The notes under the pieces were generated by a model. That model searched no databases. It had not been told where the DNA came from and saw only the letters and a program-made list of their open reading frames with translations. Below, piece after piece: positions 62,847 through 64,000 of a stretch of DNA of 64,000 bases; position 1 is the first letter of the stretch, and every line of letters starts with the position of its first letter. The DNA is from Chryseobacterium indologenes (GTDB taxonomy: Bacteria > Bacteroidota > Bacteroidia > Flavobacteriales > Weeksellaceae): positions 2,480,001-2,544,000 of the forward strand of contig NZ_CP018786.1 of the NCBI RefSeq assembly GCF_002025665.1, written 5' to 3'. Both the position numbers and the translations under genes were made by a program.

Positions 62847-63967
62847 GAATAATGGTATTCATATTGAGAAAAGAATTTCGTCAGATATTCAGGGATAAAA
62901 CGATCCTTGCGATGATGTTTGTAATGCCTGTAGTACAGCTGATCATCATGCCTCTGGCCGCCAATTTTGAAGTAAAAAACATCAATATTGCCTATATAGA
63001 TCATGACCACAGCAGCTATTCTCAAAAATTACTTCATAAAATCATGTCTTCCGGTTACTTTAAACTGGCAGGAAATCCTGAATCCTATAAAAATGGATTA
63101 AAAATGATTGAAGAGGGAAATGCTGACCTTGTTTTGGAAATTCCTCCCGGATTTGAACGCAATCTTGTGCGGGAAGGAAGCCAGAAAGTGAATCTCTCTA
63201 TTGATGCAATTAATGGAACAAAATCAGCACTGGGAGGAAGCTATTTACTCTCTGTGATCAATGATTTCAACAGTAGTCTGGATGTGAATGTAAAATTATC
63301 AGCCCGAAAATCAGACAATACTCCTGCGAAAATTGTTATTAAAGAGACCAACTGGTATAACCCAAGAGCAGAATATAAATATTATATGGTTCCGGGTATA
63401 TTAGTACTGCTTCTTACTCTGATCGGAGGTTTTATCACTGCCTTAAACATTGTAAAAGAGAAGGAAATAGGAACGATTGAACAAATTAACGTAACTCCTA
63501 TAAAAAAATGGCAGTTTATTTTAGGTAAGCTGATTCCTTTCTGGATTGTAGGAATGATCGTTTTTACCATAGGACTCGTTGTAATGTATGTTATTTATGG
63601 TATTTTTCCGGAAGGGAGTCTTTTCACACTGTATGTTTTTGCAGCAATTTATCTTATTGCTTTACTGGGGTTGGGACTGCTCATATCCACCTTTGCAGAT
63701 ACCCAGCTGCAAGCCATGTTTATTGCATATTTTTTTATGATGGTATTTATGTTGATGAGCGGTTTTTTTACGAATACCGAAAGTATGCCGGACTGGGCTC
63801 GGAAAATGTCTAACCTTACTCCCGTAACTCATTTTATTAAAGTAGTAAGACTCATTGTCCTGAAAGGCAGTCGATTCTATGAAGTACAAACCGAATTCTA
63901 TTATCTGGTAGGTTTTGCAGTGGTACTTAACGGTCTTGCGATCTATAATTACAGAAAGGCCAATTAA
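62843..63967 (+). CDS. ABC-2 type permease 2 (YbhR-like)
   Basis: A 374-residue permease homologous to the preceding one: N-terminal helix (ILAMMFVMPVVQLIIMPLAA), extracytoplasmic domain and five helices with KEKEIGTIEQINVTP. The two should form the membrane heterodimer. The substrate is unknown; the gene set resembles multidrug or lipid exporters. Confidence 0.93.
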   Translation: MRIMVFILRKEFRQIFRDKTILAMMFVMPVVQLIIMPLAANFEVKNINIAYIDHDHSSYSQKLLHKIMSSGYFKLAGNPESYKNGLKMIEEGNADLVLEIPPGFERNLVREGSQKVNLSIDAINGTKSALGGSYLLSVINDFNSSLDVNVKLSARKSDNTPAKIVIKETNWYNPRAEYKYYMVPGILVLLLTLIGGFITALNIVKEKEIGTIEQINVTPIKKWQFILGKLIPFWIVGMIVFTIGLVVMYVIYGIFPEGSLFTLYVFAAIYLIALLGLGLLISTFADTQLQAMFIAYFFMMVFMLMSGFFTNTESMPDWARKMSNLTPVTHFIKVVRLIVLKGSRFYEVQTEFYYLVGFAVVLNGLAIYNYRKAN

Positions 63968-63971
63968 ATGA

Positions 63972-63999
63972 AATGGGTGAAACTTAAATTTCACCCATT
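63972..63999 (+). terminator. Terminator hairpin at window edge
   Basis: A perfect 11-bp stem (63972-63982 with 63989-63999), loop CTTAAA. The T tract would lie beyond the window. Confidence 0.65.
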
Positions 64000-64000
64000 A

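Noticed and set aside
1..64000. CRISPR arrays, tRNA/rRNA genes, transposases, prophage genes
   Set aside because: None seen: no regularly spaced repeats, no tRNA-like cloverleaf noticed, no integrase or transposase ORF.

Overview
The window looks like chromosomal DNA of a Weeksellaceae/Flavobacteriia bacterium, most like Chryseobacterium. The sequence shows visibly AT-rich intergenic DNA, perfect Bacteroidota-type promoter elements (TTG, about 19-22 nt, TAnnTTTG), outer-membrane receptors with an N-terminal carboxypeptidase-regulatory-like domain, a secreted protease with a type IX secretion (T9SS) C-terminal sorting domain, and LytS/LytTR signalling. The genus is my inference from gene style. 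I see no rRNA, tRNA, CRISPR array, transposase or prophage, so this reads as ordinary chromosome with several well-defined metabolic islands.

Region 1 (1-13.6 kb): a sensor kinase at the left edge (its response regulator is probably just outside), a four-repeat membrane protein, an outer-membrane receptor and a PAP2 phosphatase. An SDR plus a flavoprotein dehydrogenase lie on the minus strand, followed by a secreted Cys-rich rhodanese coupled to a TlpA-type thioredoxin, a DoxX protein, a LytS/LytTR two-component pair, an SMR exporter of the Gdx/SugE type, and two convergent DNA-repair glycosylases.

Region 2 (14-28.3 kb): two tandem secreted paralogues, then a proline/hydroxyproline island. 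On the minus strand are a dipeptidyl-peptidase IV-like enzyme and an Xaa-Pro aminopeptidase. Divergent from these are an AraC regulator and four tightly packed genes for trans-4-hydroxy-L-proline breakdown to 2-oxoglutarate (DHDPS-family deaminase, semialdehyde dehydrogenase, 2-epimerase, FAD dehydrogenase). A T9SS-exported M43 metalloprotease and a GNAT enzyme follow. Together they suggest use of collagen- or gelatin-like protein.

Region 3 (28.6-43 kb): an Rrf2 regulator and a complete assimilatory sulfate/cysteine operon (cysH, cysD, cysN, cysE, cysK, cobA, cysJ, cysI). It is followed by a previously easy-to-miss 27-codon ORF ending in Met-Cys-Met-Cys-Cys, a structured repeat region, a TonB-dependent receptor, and a fusion of a siroheme-synthase (Met8/CysG-like) domain with a TSUP sulfite-exporter domain. 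The reductase carries APS-type Fe-S cysteines and there is no APS kinase, so the route is probably sulfate, APS, sulfite, sulfide, cysteine.

Region 4 (43.3-51.7 kb): accessory small genes, including two DoxX proteins, two AraC regulators, a NAD(P)-binding epimerase-like protein, a PuuE-type polysaccharide deacetylase, an SH3 protein, and hypothetical proteins, one with a possible Cys/His active site.

Region 5 (51.7-55.3 kb): a Zur-type Fur regulator divergent from MerC, a COG0523 zinc-chaperone GTPase and a Tat-exported alkaline phosphatase. Three copies of one palindrome (GCAAC-nnn-GTTRC) sit on the relevant promoters, so this appears to be a compact zinc-starvation regulon.

Region 6 (55.4-64 kb): a stand-alone PsiD-like phosphatidylserine-decarboxylase-family enzyme, then a TetR-controlled TolC/HlyD/ABC exporter operon with an identical 20-nt operator before the regulator and before tolC.
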